The notes below the pieces were generated by a model. The model saw only the letters and a program-made list of their open reading frames with translations. It had not been told where the DNA came from and searched no databases. From assembly GCA_020051025.1 (NCBI GenBank), contig JAGVJS010000053.1, positions 1 through 20,378 on the forward strand: a stretch of 20,378 nucleotides of DNA, read 5' to 3'. The DNA comes from Sphingobium sp. (lineage in GTDB: Bacteria > Pseudomonadota > Alphaproteobacteria > Sphingomonadales > Sphingomonadaceae). A program made the position numbers and the translations under genes. This document shows, in pieces, positions 1 through 8,154 of the stretch (its first letter is position 1; every line of letters begins with the position of its first letter).

Positions 1-12
1 CTCTTCCGATCT
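1..12. other. Residual Illumina adapter sequence (assembly artefact)
   Basis: The first twelve bases, CTCTTCCGATCT, are identical to the shared 3' end of the standard Illumina read-1 and read-2 adapters. Read in the valS frame they give Leu-Phe-Arg-Ser, after which recognisable valyl-tRNA synthetase sequence begins at base 13. This is most simply untrimmed adapter at the end of a draft contig and not genomic DNA. A chance match of 12 bases exactly at a sequence end is very unlikely. Confidence 0.93.
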
Positions 13-333
13 GTGGCGCTGGCTCGCCTTGGCCGCGTCGAAAGCCTGACCTTCGGCGAACCGCCAGCGGGTGGCGCGGCGCAGATCGTGGTGGATGAAG
101 CGACCTTCATCCTGCCGCTGGAAGGCGTGATCGACATCGCGGCGGAAAAGACCCGCCTCGCCAAGGCGCTGGCCGCGGCGGAGAAGGAGCGGGATGGTCT
201 GGGCGGTCGCCTGTCCAACCCCAGCTTCGTGGAGAAGGCCAAGCCCGAAGCCGTCGCCAAGGCGCGCGAGGATCATGCCGAAAAGACGGCGGAGGCCGAA
301 CGGTTGAAGGCGGCACTGGAGCGGCTGGGGTAA
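13..333 (+). CDS. valS: Valyl-tRNA synthetase, C-terminal fragment (5' end missing)
   Basis: ValRS charges tRNA-Val with valine in the cytoplasm. Only the last ~106 residues are present; the catalytic HIGH and KMSKS regions lie outside the window. What remains is the end of the anticodon-binding domain (RLGRVESLTFGE), a short beta segment (FILPLEGVIDIAAEK) and the C-terminal coiled-coil tRNA-binding arm. The arm carries the family signature L-S-N-P-S-F-V-E-K-A and is rich in Ala, Lys and Glu. It ends at TAA 331-333. The first codon is GTG, but this is not a true start: the frame is open to the window edge and the preceding bases are adapter. No clear terminator follows; the next 200 bases hold a repeat and the MATE start. 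Confidence 0.95.
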   Translation: MALARLGRVESLTFGEPPAGGAAQIVVDEATFILPLEGVIDIAAEKTRLAKALAAAEKERDGLGGRLSNPSFVEKAKPEAVAKAREDHAEKTAEAERLKAALERLG

Positions 334-433
334 TGTAAGCCCTTAACAGCCGGGCATAAAAGCTACTATCGTTCATAATGCGCTTGTCGAAAGTCGTGCC
401 TTTCCTAGAAGGGAAAGGCGGCCCCCTCAGACT

Positions 434-490
434 GACTGCTTGCAGCAGTCGCTCAGGGCAGGCTTCGACAGGCTCAGGGCGAACGGGGGA
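434..490. repeat. Intergenic REP-like repeat upstream of the MATE gene
   Basis: A perfect 6-bp hairpin (GACTGC 434-439, GCAGTC 445-450, 5-nt loop) is followed by two direct copies of GCTCAGGGC at 451-459 and 472-480. Between them is GGCTTCGACAGG, and the unit ends in GCGAACGG. The core TTCGACAGGCTCAGGGCGAA resembles short repeats that I recall as common between genes in sphingomonads and some other proteobacteria. It lies between valS and the MATE start and is unlikely to be coding, although the MATE frame stays open through it. Genome copy number cannot be determined here. Confidence 0.65.
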
Positions 491-536
491 GGGGATAGCT
501 CTTCCCGGCATCAGCCTGCATGGAAGGAAGCGGAGC

Positions 537-1988
537 ATGGCGGCGAATAAACCGGGCACCAAAGACCTGACGCAGGGGCCGATTGCGGCGACCCTGCTGC
601 TGTTCGCCATTCCCACGCTGGCATCCAATATTCTCCAGTCCCTGAACGGGTCGATCAACGCGATCTGGGTCGGCCGCTTCCTTGGTGCGCAGGCGCTGGC
701 TGCGACGGCCAATGCCAATATCATCATGTTTCTGATGTTCTCGGTCGTGTTCGGCTTCGGCATGGCGTCGACCGTGGTGATCGCCCAGTCGGTCGGCGCG
801 CGCGATGTCGACGCGGCGCGGCGGGCTTTCGGCTCTGCGGTCGGCTTCTGCTCGATATTGGGGCTGGGCGTCGCGATTGCCGGCTGGATCGGCGCGCCGG
901 CGCTGTTGCGTATGCTGGCGACGCCGGTCGAGGCCTATGATCTGGCTCTGGTCTATCTGCGCGTCATCTTCTTCGCCATGCCCGCGACGCTGCTGGTGGT
1001 AATGATCATGATGGGCCTGCGCGGGGCGGGCGATGCGCGCACGCCGCTGTTCTTCATGATCGTCAGCGTAGCGATCGATCTTGTCCTCAATCCGGTGCTG
1101 ATCCTGGGGCTTGGACCGGTCCCTGCCTATGGCATCGCCGGATCGGCTGCGGCGACGGCGGCGGCCGGGATCATCAGCTTGATCGGCGTCGTCGCCTTCA
1201 TCTACATGCAGGACATGCCGCTGCGCCTGCGCGGGGCGGAACTGCGCTATCTCTGGCCCGCCGCAGACCAGCTGCGCATATTGGTGGCTAAAGGGCTACC
1301 CATGGGGCTTCAGATGATCGTCATGTCCGCTTCCGGGCTGGTGATGATCGGCCTGGTCAACCGCGAAGGGCTGCTGGTGACGGCGGCCTATGGCGCGGCG
1401 CAGCAGATATGGACCTATCTTCAGATGCCGGCCATGGCGATGGGCGCGGCGGTCAGCGCCATGGCGGCGCAGAATGTCGGGGCAGGGCGATGGGACCGGG
1501 TCGGCAAGATTGCCGGCTATGGCATTGCCTATCTGCTGGCGATCACCGGGGCGATGATCGTCATCATCCTGCTGTTCCACGCCCCCTTGCTGTCGCTGTT
1601 CCTGGGCAGCAATCAGGCGGCGATCGATGCGGCCTGGCATATGCAGTTGCTGGCCAGTTGGAGCTTCATGATCTTCGGCGTCACCATGATACTGTTCGGT
1701 GTGATGCGCGCCAATGGTGTGGTGGTGGCGCCGCTCTTCATTCTGACCTTCACCCTGTTCGGGGTGCGGCTCGGCTTTTACGAACTGGGCTATCCTTCGA
1801 TGGGGGCTGATGCGCTGTGGCTGAGTTTCCCGGTCGGGTCGGCGGTGGCGCTGCTGCTGGCCTGGGCGGTCTATGCACGCGGTGGCTGGCGCAAGGCCAG
1901 GCTGATGGTGCCGGTGCATGAAGAAGAATGCCGCGAGTCGGTGAACAGTGAGGCGGAACCGGCCGGGCGGATCGCGCCGGTGGGTTAA
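537..1988 (+). CDS. MATE family efflux transporter
   Basis: This inner-membrane antiporter would export drugs or metabolites using a Na+ or H+ gradient; the substrate is unknown. The 483-residue product has about 12 hydrophobic segments in two MatE halves, the usual size for the family. Typical features are the N-terminal TQGPIAATLLLFAIPTLASN, the half-site GLRGAGDARTPLFF followed by a DLVLNPVLILG helix, and GAAVSAMAAQNVGAG in the second half. The start at 537 (MAANKPGTK) is chosen because GGAAGGAAG lies six bases upstream. The frame is open back to 378, but that 53-codon extension reads through a repeat and has no membrane character. The C-terminal ~25 residues are hydrophilic. The stop shares TTAA (1985-1988) with the opposing HerA-like gene. 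It resembles the DinF/NorM branch, but I cannot assign a subfamily. Confidence 0.93.
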   Translation: MAANKPGTKDLTQGPIAATLLLFAIPTLASNILQSLNGSINAIWVGRFLGAQALAATANANIIMFLMFSVVFGFGMASTVVIAQSVGARDVDAARRAFGSAVGFCSILGLGVAIAGWIGAPALLRMLATPVEAYDLALVYLRVIFFAMPATLLVVMIMMGLRGAGDARTPLFFMIVSVAIDLVLNPVLILGLGPVPAYGIAGSAAATAAAGIISLIGVVAFIYMQDMPLRLRGAELRYLWPAADQLRILVAKGLPMGLQMIVMSASGLVMIGLVNREGLLVTAAYGAAQQIWTYLQMPAMAMGAAVSAMAAQNVGAGRWDRVGKIAGYGIAYLLAITGAMIVIILLFHAPLLSLFLGSNQAAIDAAWHMQLLASWSFMIFGVTMILFGVMRANGVVVAPLFILTFTLFGVRLGFYELGYPSMGADALWLSFPVGSAVALLLAWAVYARGGWRKARLMVPVHEEECRESVNSEAEPAGRIAPVG

Positions 1989-3628
1989 CGCCCCTGCGCG
2001 CGCCAGCGGGTGATGGTGCGTTCCAATATGTCGGCTTCGCTGCCGGATTGGCGCCAGAGTTCGGTGAAGCTGGGATCGCTCGATGCGGGGCGCCGATGCT
2101 CTTCCAGATTGTCGAGCGCAACGCGGATCGGCACGGCGACGCCTTCGCCGCAGATGATTGCTTCCCGGTTACGAAGCGCAGGGATCGAATCGAGGAAACC
2201 GCGCGCGCCTTCGGGCATGGCGGCTTTCACGAAGGCCTGATCCCGATCGTTGTTCAGGCGCATCGAGATGATGGTGCCGCATTGCGACAGCACGCCTTCG
2301 GCCAGGTCGGACGGGCGCTGGGTGATAAGACCCAGCGAGACGCCATATTTACGGCCTTCCTTGGCGATCCGTTCCAATATCTTGCGGACAGCCTGCCCCG
2401 ATCCGGTGGTGGAATTGGGAATGTAGCGATGCGCTTCCTCGCACACCAGCAGGATAGGACGCTGTGGTTCGTCGCGCGCCCAGATGGCATAGTCGAACAC
2501 CAGCCGCGACAGCACCGACACGACGGTCGACGTAATGTCGGACGGCATGGCCGACACGTCGATGATGGAAATGGGCTTCCCGTCGGAGGGCAGGCGGAAG
2601 ATCTTCGCCAGAAAGGCCTGCATCGTGTCTGCGACCAGCATGCCGGAAAACATGAAACTGTAGCGCGGGTCGGCCTTGATCTCGTCGATCTTGGTCTTAA
2701 GCCGCATATAGGGGAGCGAATTGGTGCCCTTGTCCAGCTTGCCCATTTCATTCTGGAGAATGGTGGTCAGGTCGGACAGCAGATAGGGCACGGGTGAATC
2801 GACCGTCAGCCGGCCGATGCTTTCCGCCAGACGGTTTTTCGATCGTGCGGCGAGCAGGCATTTGGCCAGGATATCGCTGTCCATCGTGCGATCCGAGCCG
2901 GAAGAGGTGACGAACACCTCGCAATGCTCCTCGAAATTCATCAGCCAATAAGGGAGGGCGAGGTTGGTCACATCATAGACCGCGCCATTGCTGGCAAAGG
3001 CCGCGCCATATTCGCCATGAGGATCAATCATGACGATATGCCCCTGCGGCGACAGATCGCAGATGCGGTGCAGGATCAGCGCGGCGCTGGTCGACTTACC
3101 GGTGCCGGTCGATCCCAGCAGCGCGAAATGCTTGCCCAGCATCGAGTCGACATAGAGGGCCGCGCGCGTATCCGTGGTGGGATAGACGGTGCCGATTTCC
3201 ACATTGGCGCGATCATCGGCGGCGTAAATCTGTTGCATGTCGTGGCTCGACACCGGGAAGATATCGGTGCCGGGCGTGGGATAGCGGGTGACGCCGCGCC
3301 GGAAACGATAGATGCGGCCAGTCAGTTTCTCCTCGTCGCCTTCGCCCAGAAAGTCGATGTCGGCAACAATGCCCTTGCTCGCCTGATCCAGCGTCATCGC
3401 GCGGACACTGGCAACCAGCCAGCTGTTACCAACGCGCATCTTGACCTGGCTGCCGACCTGGCCTGCCATGGCGATGCAGGGATCGGGGTCCTGGCCCAGG
3501 ATCGCGAGGGTGTGCGCGTCGATCAAAACCTTCGAGCTGGAGCCGGCGATCTGGAACACCATGCCCATCGCCGGAACCGAAGCGAGATGCGCGGGAGAGA
3601 ATTGTTGTGCGCCCGGCATATGGGTCAT
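1985..3628 (-). CDS. HerA-like hexameric ATPase (DUF87 family)
   Basis: The 547-residue P-loop ATPase belongs to the HerA/FtsK superfamily. Archaeal HerA is a hexameric DNA translocase that works with NurA nuclease in end resection; the bacterial role is less defined. An N-terminal HAS-barrel-like region occupies about residues 20-110. Walker A is GSTGTGKST (172-180), followed by IDPHGEY (201-207). Walker B is ILLVCEEAH (392-400) with glutamates at 397-398, and the sensor-like TQRPSDL is at 436-442. All core motifs look intact. The ATG at 3628 has AAGG close upstream; Met4 is an alternative. The neighbours are a MATE pump and a divergent acyltransferase, with no NurA, Sir2 or other nuclease gene beside it. 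It is therefore an orphan of this family, and a defence role is not supported by context. Confidence 0.9.
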   Translation of the reverse strand: MTHMPGAQQFSPAHLASVPAMGMVFQIAGSSSKVLIDAHTLAILGQDPDPCIAMAGQVGSQVKMRVGNSWLVASVRAMTLDQASKGIVADIDFLGEGDEEKLTGRIYRFRRGVTRYPTPGTDIFPVSSHDMQQIYAADDRANVEIGTVYPTTDTRAALYVDSMLGKHFALLGSTGTGKSTSAALILHRICDLSPQGHIVMIDPHGEYGAAFASNGAVYDVTNLALPYWLMNFEEHCEVFVTSSGSDRTMDSDILAKCLLAARSKNRLAESIGRLTVDSPVPYLLSDLTTILQNEMGKLDKGTNSLPYMRLKTKIDEIKADPRYSFMFSGMLVADTMQAFLAKIFRLPSDGKPISIIDVSAMPSDITSTVVSVLSRLVFDYAIWARDEPQRPILLVCEEAHRYIPNSTTGSGQAVRKILERIAKEGRKYGVSLGLITQRPSDLAEGVLSQCGTIISMRLNNDRDQAFVKAAMPEGARGFLDSIPALRNREAIICGEGVAVPIRVALDNLEEHRRPASSDPSFTELWRQSGSEADILERTITRWRAQGR

Positions 3629-3816
3629 GAGCCTTCATCGTCCCTTCGACCGGAAAGGCTTCCGGTTAACAGGCCGCTTTTAGACAAAAGAGGTAAATAT
3701 TGGCTTAGCTGCCTTGCCCCCACGCAGTTGCACGGCCCGCATCAGTGTGGAGCGACAAGGTTAAGAGGCGCTGAGCCGGGGTCCGATATGGACCAAGTGC
3801 ATGTTTGAGTAGGAAC
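3629..3816. promoter_or_regulatory. Divergent intergenic region, herA-like / acyltransferase
   Basis: This 188-bp gap separates two divergent genes, so promoters in both directions should lie here, but I cannot point to convincing -35/-10 pairs. Visible structures are a perfect 6-bp hairpin CCGGAA-AGGC-TTCCGG (3650-3665), just upstream of the HerA-like start, and a small palindrome GGTCC-GATAT-GGACC (3780-3794), about 20 bases upstream of the acyltransferase start. Either could be an operator or simple mRNA structure. Confidence 0.35.
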
Positions 3817-4980
3817 ATGGGGCCAGTTGAGGCATTGAGAAGGCGTAACAATCAGGGTGGTCGTTTGTCCGATATCCTCAAGCCTGGTGCAGCCCGTCGG
3901 TCAGACGCGATTGCGGTAGCGCGGGTCATCTGCATCCTGGGCGTGGTCTATGTTCATGCCTGGACGGGTATGAATGGCGAAGCCCTGCATGCGCTGCGGG
4001 GGACGGGGCAGGAAAATCTGCGCTGGTTGCTGATGGAATTGTTCGGACGCAGCGCGGTGCCGCTGCTTGGCCTGATTTCCGGCTGGCTGGTGGCCAATAG
4101 CCGGCGAACCCGTAGCTGGGGCGAGCATGTCCGGCGAAAGGCGCGGACGATTCTGCTGCCGATGGCGCTGTGGAACATCATCGCGATCCTGCTGGTATCG
4201 GGCGCCGCCTGGCAGTTCGGGCTGGCCGCGCCGGTGCCGCAGTCGGTCTGGTGGACTATCGACGAAATTTTCATCATCACTCGCAATCCCGACATCAATG
4301 TGCAGATGCCGTTCCTGCGCGACCTGTTCCTGTGCATGCTGGCCGCGCCCTTGCTGGTGCGCCTGCCCAACTGGTCGTTGCTGCTGATCGGGCTGATCGC
4401 GGCGGGATGTCAGATTGCCGGCTTCGGTCCACCGGTGCTGATGCGGGCGTCGATACTGGTCTTCTTCACGCTGGGCATACTGGCGCAGCGCGGCGGATGG
4501 GCGGAGCGGGTCGCTGCACGACCGCTGCTATTAATGGCTGCCCCCTTTGCCTTGCTAATGGCGGGCCAACTCTATGTGGCCGTATCCACCAGCGACGATG
4601 CCTGGCCGGCGGCGCAGCGGGCGCTCGATCTGACGTTGCGGGTGGCGGCTGCTGTCGCTTTCTGGCGCTTCGCCTGGGGCCTGGCGGGCAGCCCGGCGCG
4701 GGCGATGCTGTTGTGGATCGAACCCTATGCCTTCTTCCTGTTCAGCGCCCACCTGATCCTGATCTGGCTGGGCGGGCCGGTGCTGGGCGGGCTGTTCGGG
4801 CGCATGGGCACGCCCCTTTACCCCTTCTATCTGATCGCCCAGCCCTTCATCATATTGGCGGTGGTGATGCTGATCGGCGGCGGGCTGCGGCGGGTCGCGC
4901 CGACTGCTGCCGGGATACTGAGCGGCGGCCGGCTGAAGAAGCCCGAGCCTCAGACGGTTTCGCGGTTCGCCACCTGCTGA
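3817..4980 (+). CDS. Acyltransferase 3 family membrane protein
   Basis: Members of this integral-membrane family (PF01757, OafA/WecH-like) transfer acetyl or other acyl groups to surface sugars, glycans or peptides; the acceptor here is unknown. The product has 387 residues and about 10 hydrophobic helices. The family-typical opening [20 protein letters not shown] places the conserved His at residue 47 in the first helix. [12 protein letters not shown] (79-90) and the basic loop [10 protein letters not shown] (106-115) also fit. I chose the ATG at 3817; an in-frame TTG at 3805 would add four residues. Neither has a strong ribosome-binding site (only AGGA close by). It is divergent from the HerA-like gene. 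Its last 31 bases overlap the end of the opposing LLM gene. No glycan-synthesis genes lie nearby to suggest a substrate. Confidence 0.88.
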   Translation: MGPVEALRRRNNQGGRLSDILKPGAARRSDAIAVARVICILGVVYVHAWTGMNGEALHALRGTGQENLRWLLMELFGRSAVPLLGLISGWLVANSRRTRSWGEHVRRKARTILLPMALWNIIAILLVSGAAWQFGLAAPVPQSVWWTIDEIFIITRNPDINVQMPFLRDLFLCMLAAPLLVRLPNWSLLLIGLIAAGCQIAGFGPPVLMRASILVFFTLGILAQRGGWAERVAARPLLLMAAPFALLMAGQLYVAVSTSDDAWPAAQRALDLTLRVAAAVAFWRFAWGLAGSPARAMLLWIEPYAFFLFSAHLILIWLGGPVLGGLFGRMGTPLYPFYLIAQPFIILAVVMLIGGGLRRVAPTAAGILSGGRLKKPEPQTVSRFATC

Positions 4981-5963
4981 GCTGCGGCCATGGCGATGGC
5001 GAAGCTGTGCTTGCGCGCGGCGGGATCGAAAATCTGGCCGGTCAGGATCAGTTCGTCCGCCTGGGTGCGGCGAAGGAAGGCGGCGATGTCGCGCTCCACA
5101 TCGTCCTGCGTTCCGATACTGGAAACGCTGAGTACGTCCGAGAGCATGGCCTGCGCCTGTATGGGCAACTCTTCATAATAGCCCGGCACCGGCGGTTGCA
5201 GCTTGCCCGGTTGGCCGGTCCGCAGCCGCACGAAGGCCTGCTGCATGGAACTGGCCAGCAATTGCGCCTCCGCCTGTGTATCGGCGGCAAAGACATTATA
5301 GCCGGCCATCACATAAGGATATTTGAGCTGGGCCGACGGGCGGAAGTCGCGACGATAGATTTCGATCGCTTCATCCAGCGCGGCCGGCGCGAAATGCGAG
5401 GCAAAAGCATAGGGCAAGCCGAGCGCGGCGGCGAGTTGCGCGCCGTAAAGGCTGGAGCCGAGAATCCAGAGCGGGATATTCGCGCCGGCGCCGGGTGTCG
5501 CCTGGATCGACAGGCGTTCGTCGTCGGCGAAATAGGCCTGCAACTCCATCACGTCGCGGGGGAACTGGTCCGGCCCGCCAGACAGGTTGCGACGGATGGC
5601 TTGCGCCACCCGCTGATCTGACCCGGGCGCGCGGCCGAGGCCCAGGTCGACACGGCCGGGGAAGAGAGCGTCAAGCGTGCCGAACTGTTCCGCGATCAGC
5701 AACGGGGCGTGATTGGGTAGCATGATGCCGCCTGCGCCGATGCGGATCGTGGAGGTCGCATGGCCGATATGGGCCAGCACGACCGCCGTTGCGGCCGAGG
5801 CGATGCCCGGCATGCCATGATGTTCGGCCACCCAGAAACGGTGATAGCCAAGCTGTTCGGCGTGGGTGGCAAGGTCCGCCGCATTGGCAAGCGCCGTGGC
5901 GGCGCTATCGCCTTCACGGACGGGGACGAGATCGAGCAGGGAAAAACGGGTCATGCCCGCCAT
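4950..5963 (-). CDS. LLM class flavin-dependent oxidoreductase (luciferase-like monooxygenase)
   Basis: This is a cytoplasmic flavin (FMN/F420)-dependent monooxygenase-fold enzyme of the bacterial-luciferase family, most like the YhbW/MsnO8 group; its substrate is unknown. The 337-residue TIM barrel shows family motifs in order: [16 protein letters not shown] (43-58), [15 protein letters not shown] (73-87), and [20 protein letters not shown] (92-111). The length matches the group. The start is uncertain: Met1 (5963) and Met4 (5954) are both possible and neither has a good ribosome-binding site. Met4 begins at [12 protein letters not shown], the conserved first strand. It lies 34 bp downstream of the Hpt gene on the same strand and may be co-transcribed. 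The 3' end overlaps the opposing acyltransferase by 31 bp. Confidence 0.92.
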   Translation of the reverse strand: MAGMTRFSLLDLVPVREGDSAATALANAADLATHAEQLGYHRFWVAEHHGMPGIASAATAVVLAHIGHATSTIRIGAGGIMLPNHAPLLIAEQFGTLDALFPGRVDLGLGRAPGSDQRVAQAIRRNLSGGPDQFPRDVMELQAYFADDERLSIQATPGAGANIPLWILGSSLYGAQLAAALGLPYAFASHFAPAALDEAIEIYRRDFRPSAQLKYPYVMAGYNVFAADTQAEAQLLASSMQQAFVRLRTGQPGKLQPPVPGYYEELPIQAQAMLSDVLSVSSIGTQDDVERDIAAFLRRTQADELILTGQIFDPAARKHSFAIAMAAAQQVANRETV

Positions 5964-5997
5964 ATGGGAGCATGAAGGGTTTTACTTCAAGACCTAA

Positions 5998-6438
5998 TCA
6001 GACGGCCCGGCCGAATGTCGGTGTCGGAGTCTCGACCCGGCGGCCAAAGCCGGCGGGACGGCGGGCGACCAGGGGATTGGCGTCGCGGTCCAGCAGCGCC
6101 ATGGTTTCGGTAAAGCAGGGGCGCAGGGCGACGACCAGTTCGATCAGTTCGTCGGGGCTTTCATGCATTTCCACGCAGCGGCGGGCGACCATCTCGATCT
6201 CCTCCGCCATGGCGCTCAGGCGATAGGCGCCGAACTGGGCCGACTCTCCTTTGAGCGTATGGGCCGGGCGAATCAGGTCGACGGCGCTCCGGGCGCGGAA
6301 GGCATCCTCGACGGCGGTGATGGATTTGGCGCCATCTTCCCGGAAATAGCCGAGGATACGAAGAAACGCTGCACCCAATTCGCCGCGGGTGCGCGAAAAT
6401 TCGCTCCAATTGACCAATTCGGTATCTTGATGGGACAC
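5998..6438 (-). CDS. Stand-alone histidine phosphotransfer (Hpt) protein
   Basis: Hpt proteins pass phosphoryl groups between response-regulator receiver domains in multistep phosphorelays. The 146-residue product has one Hpt domain at about residues 20-115. Its signature AHTLKGESAQFGAYRLS places the phospho-accepting His at residue 60, followed by the expected LKG and a small-residue helix. The C-terminal ~30 residues are Pro/Arg-rich and probably disordered. The start is GTG at 6438, supported by GAAGGAG eight bases upstream. No histidine kinase or receiver gene lies nearby, so its partners must be encoded elsewhere. Motif spacing differs from the ChpT type. It sits 95 bp downstream of the TusA-like gene and 34 bp before the LLM gene, all on one strand. 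Confidence 0.87.
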   Translation of the reverse strand: MSHQDTELVNWSEFSRTRGELGAAFLRILGYFREDGAKSITAVEDAFRARSAVDLIRPAHTLKGESAQFGAYRLSAMAEEIEMVARRCVEMHESPDELIELVVALRPCFTETMALLDRDANPLVARRPAGFGRRVETPTPTFGRAV

Positions 6439-6533
6439 CCGCGCCGCTCCTTCACTCTAGCGAGGCTAAAATAGGTACAGGCGGTAAATAGCGGGTTAAA
6501 AGGCGGTGATATGCCGTCCGTTATGGCGGCAAT

Positions 6534-6746
6534 TCAGGCCGGCCGGCTGAGGGCGAAATGATGGTCGCCAAGAGCGGAAAATCGCCATCCCTGCGCCAGC
6601 GCCAGCGCCTCCAGTTCGCGCGACGCGATCGGATCGTCCGCCTCTATCACGATGGCTTGCACATCGCGCAAAGCGCGGGCGGCGCGCAGGGCGGGCCAGG
6701 GGCATTTCATGCCCCTGGCGTTCACCGTAACCGGATCGACGGCCAT
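6534..6746 (-). CDS. TusA/SirA-like sulfurtransferase family protein
   Basis: TusA-family proteins carry sulfur as a persulfide on a conserved Cys and hand it on, for example to tRNA 2-thiolation or molybdenum-cofactor enzymes. The 70-residue product has the diagnostic Cys-Pro-x-Pro motif as KCPWPALRAARAL with Cys15, followed by a beta-strand (IVIEADDPIA) and a second helix, matching the small two-layer fold. It starts four bases after the der stop codon (TAAGGCGATG), with only AAGG as a possible ribosome site, so translational coupling to der is likely. No other tus genes are adjacent. Whether it serves tRNA thiolation or another pathway cannot be told from sequence. Confidence 0.88.
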   Translation of the reverse strand: MAVDPVTVNARGMKCPWPALRAARALRDVQAIVIEADDPIASRELEALALAQGWRFSALGDHHFALSRPA

Positions 6747-6750
6747 CGCC

Positions 6751-8118
6751 TTATTTGGTCGCGTAGGGGTTTTTCTGACTGCGCAGCGTCAGCCGCACCG
6801 GCACCGCGCCAAAGCCCAGTTCCTTGCGTATGCCGTTCACCAGATAGCGGCGATAGCTTTCAGGCAGTTCGTCGAGGCGCGTGCCGAACAGCACGAACGT
6901 CGGCGGTCGCGTCTTGTTCTGGGTAATGTAGCGCAGCTTGATCCGCTTGCCGCCCGGCGCCGGCGGCGGGTTTGCTTCCAGCGCGGTTTCGAACCAGCGG
7001 TTGAGAACGCCGGTCGACACACGCTGCGACCAGGCGGTGCGGGTTTCGAAGGCGACATGGATCAGGTCGTCCAGCCCTTTACCGCTGGCCGCCGAAACGG
7101 TCATGATCGGCACGCCGCGCACCTGCGCCAGGCCATCGGACAGCGCCTGCTTGATGCCCTGATAGAGGGCGGAACCATTTTCCACCGTGTCCCATTTGTT
7201 GAGCGCGATGACGAGCGCGCGCCCTTCCTCCAGCACACGGTCGGCGATGCGCAGATCCTGCGCCTCCAGCCCGCGCGTGGCGTCCAGCAGCAACACGACC
7301 ACTTCGGCGAAGTTTACGGCGTTCAGGCCGTCGGACACCGCCAGCTTTTCCAGCTTGTCCTGCACCTTGGCGCGCTTGCGCATGCCCGCCGTGTCGATCA
7401 GGCGGACAGGGCGGTCCAGCCCTTCGCGGCTGGTCCACATCCAGTCGACGGCAATGCTGTCGCGGGTGATGCCGGCTTCCGGCCCGGTCAGCAGGCGATT
7501 TTCGCCCAGAAACTTGTTGATGAGCGTGGACTTGCCCGCATTGGGACGGCCGACGATGGCGAGCTTGAGCGGCGCGCCTTCTTCATCTTCGTAAAACTCC
7601 TTCTCTTCCGCCTGAAACTCTTCGCGATCGAGATGGGGCAGAAGCGCCTGAAACAGGTCGGCCAGGCCCTGGCCATGTTCGGCGGAGAAGGGGATCGGTT
7701 CGCCCAGCCCCAGGCTGAAGGATTCCATGACGCCGTCATCGGCCGCCTTGCCCTCCGCCTTGTTCGCCAGCAGGATGACGGGCGCGTCATTAGCGCGCAG
7801 CCAGCGGGCGATTTCCTCGTCCAGCGGCGTGATGCCGGCGCGGGCGTCGATCACGAACAGGGCGACGTCGCAATCCTCTACGGCAGCCTCGGTCTGCATC
7901 CGCATCCGGCCGGGCAGGGAGTTGGCATCCTCATCCTCATAGCCGGCGGTGTCAACGATGGTGAAATCGAGGCCGAGCAGACTTGCCTCACCCTCACGCC
8001 GGTCGCGAGTCACGCCGGGCTGGTCATCGACCAGCGCCAGCTTCTTGCCGATCAGGCGGTTGAACAGGGTGGACTTGCCCACATTGGGACGTCCGACGAT
8101 GGCTACCGTGGGCAGCAT
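6751..8118 (-). CDS. der: Ribosome biogenesis GTPase Der (EngA)
   Basis: Der is an essential tandem-GTPase that assists 50S ribosome assembly. The 455-residue protein has G domain 1 with G1 GRPNVGKS (9-16), G3 DTAGYED (56-62) and G4 NKAE (119-122). An acidic linker (about 166-181) leads to G domain 2 with GRPNAGKS (190-197), DTAGMRKRAKV (242-252) and NKWD (307-310). The C-terminal KH-like domain (about 360-455) ends in basic residues. All GTP-binding motifs are intact. The start at 8118 is well supported by GGAAGGAA seven bases upstream. The order yfgM-bamB-der matches Escherichia coli. It is separated from bamB by a gap containing a 19-bp perfect hairpin, and is followed after 4 bp by the TusA-like gene. 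Confidence 0.97.
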   Translation of the reverse strand: MLPTVAIVGRPNVGKSTLFNRLIGKKLALVDDQPGVTRDRREGEASLLGLDFTIVDTAGYEDEDANSLPGRMRMQTEAAVEDCDVALFVIDARAGITPLDEEIARWLRANDAPVILLANKAEGKAADDGVMESFSLGLGEPIPFSAEHGQGLADLFQALLPHLDREEFQAEEKEFYEDEEGAPLKLAIVGRPNAGKSTLINKFLGENRLLTGPEAGITRDSIAVDWMWTSREGLDRPVRLIDTAGMRKRAKVQDKLEKLAVSDGLNAVNFAEVVVLLLDATRGLEAQDLRIADRVLEEGRALVIALNKWDTVENGSALYQGIKQALSDGLAQVRGVPIMTVSAASGKGLDDLIHVAFETRTAWSQRVSTGVLNRWFETALEANPPPAPGGKRIKLRYITQNKTRPPTFVLFGTRLDELPESYRRYLVNGIRKELGFGAVPVRLTLRSQKNPYATK

Positions 8119-8154
8119 GCCCGTATTCCTTCCGAAATTTCAAATCGATTAAAT

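Noticed and set aside
2924..3808. A 294-codon + strand frame opposite the HerA-like gene
   Set aside because: It is antisense to intact ATPase motifs and has no ribosome site or domain; it ends in the divergent promoter region by chance.
1985..4980. HerA-like ATPase plus acyltransferase as a phage-defence island
   Set aside because: There is no nuclease, Sir2, toxin or mobile-element signature, base composition is like the neighbours, and the flanks are ordinary chromosomal genes.
4170..5621. A 483-codon + strand frame across the acyltransferase and LLM genes
   Set aside because: It overlaps two well-supported genes in the wrong frames and shows no membrane or enzyme motif.
4950..6746. Hpt, TusA-like and LLM genes as a new sulfur/redox signalling system
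   Set aside because: Only shared orientation links them. Gaps of 95 and 34 bp and unrelated families do not justify more than possible co-transcription.
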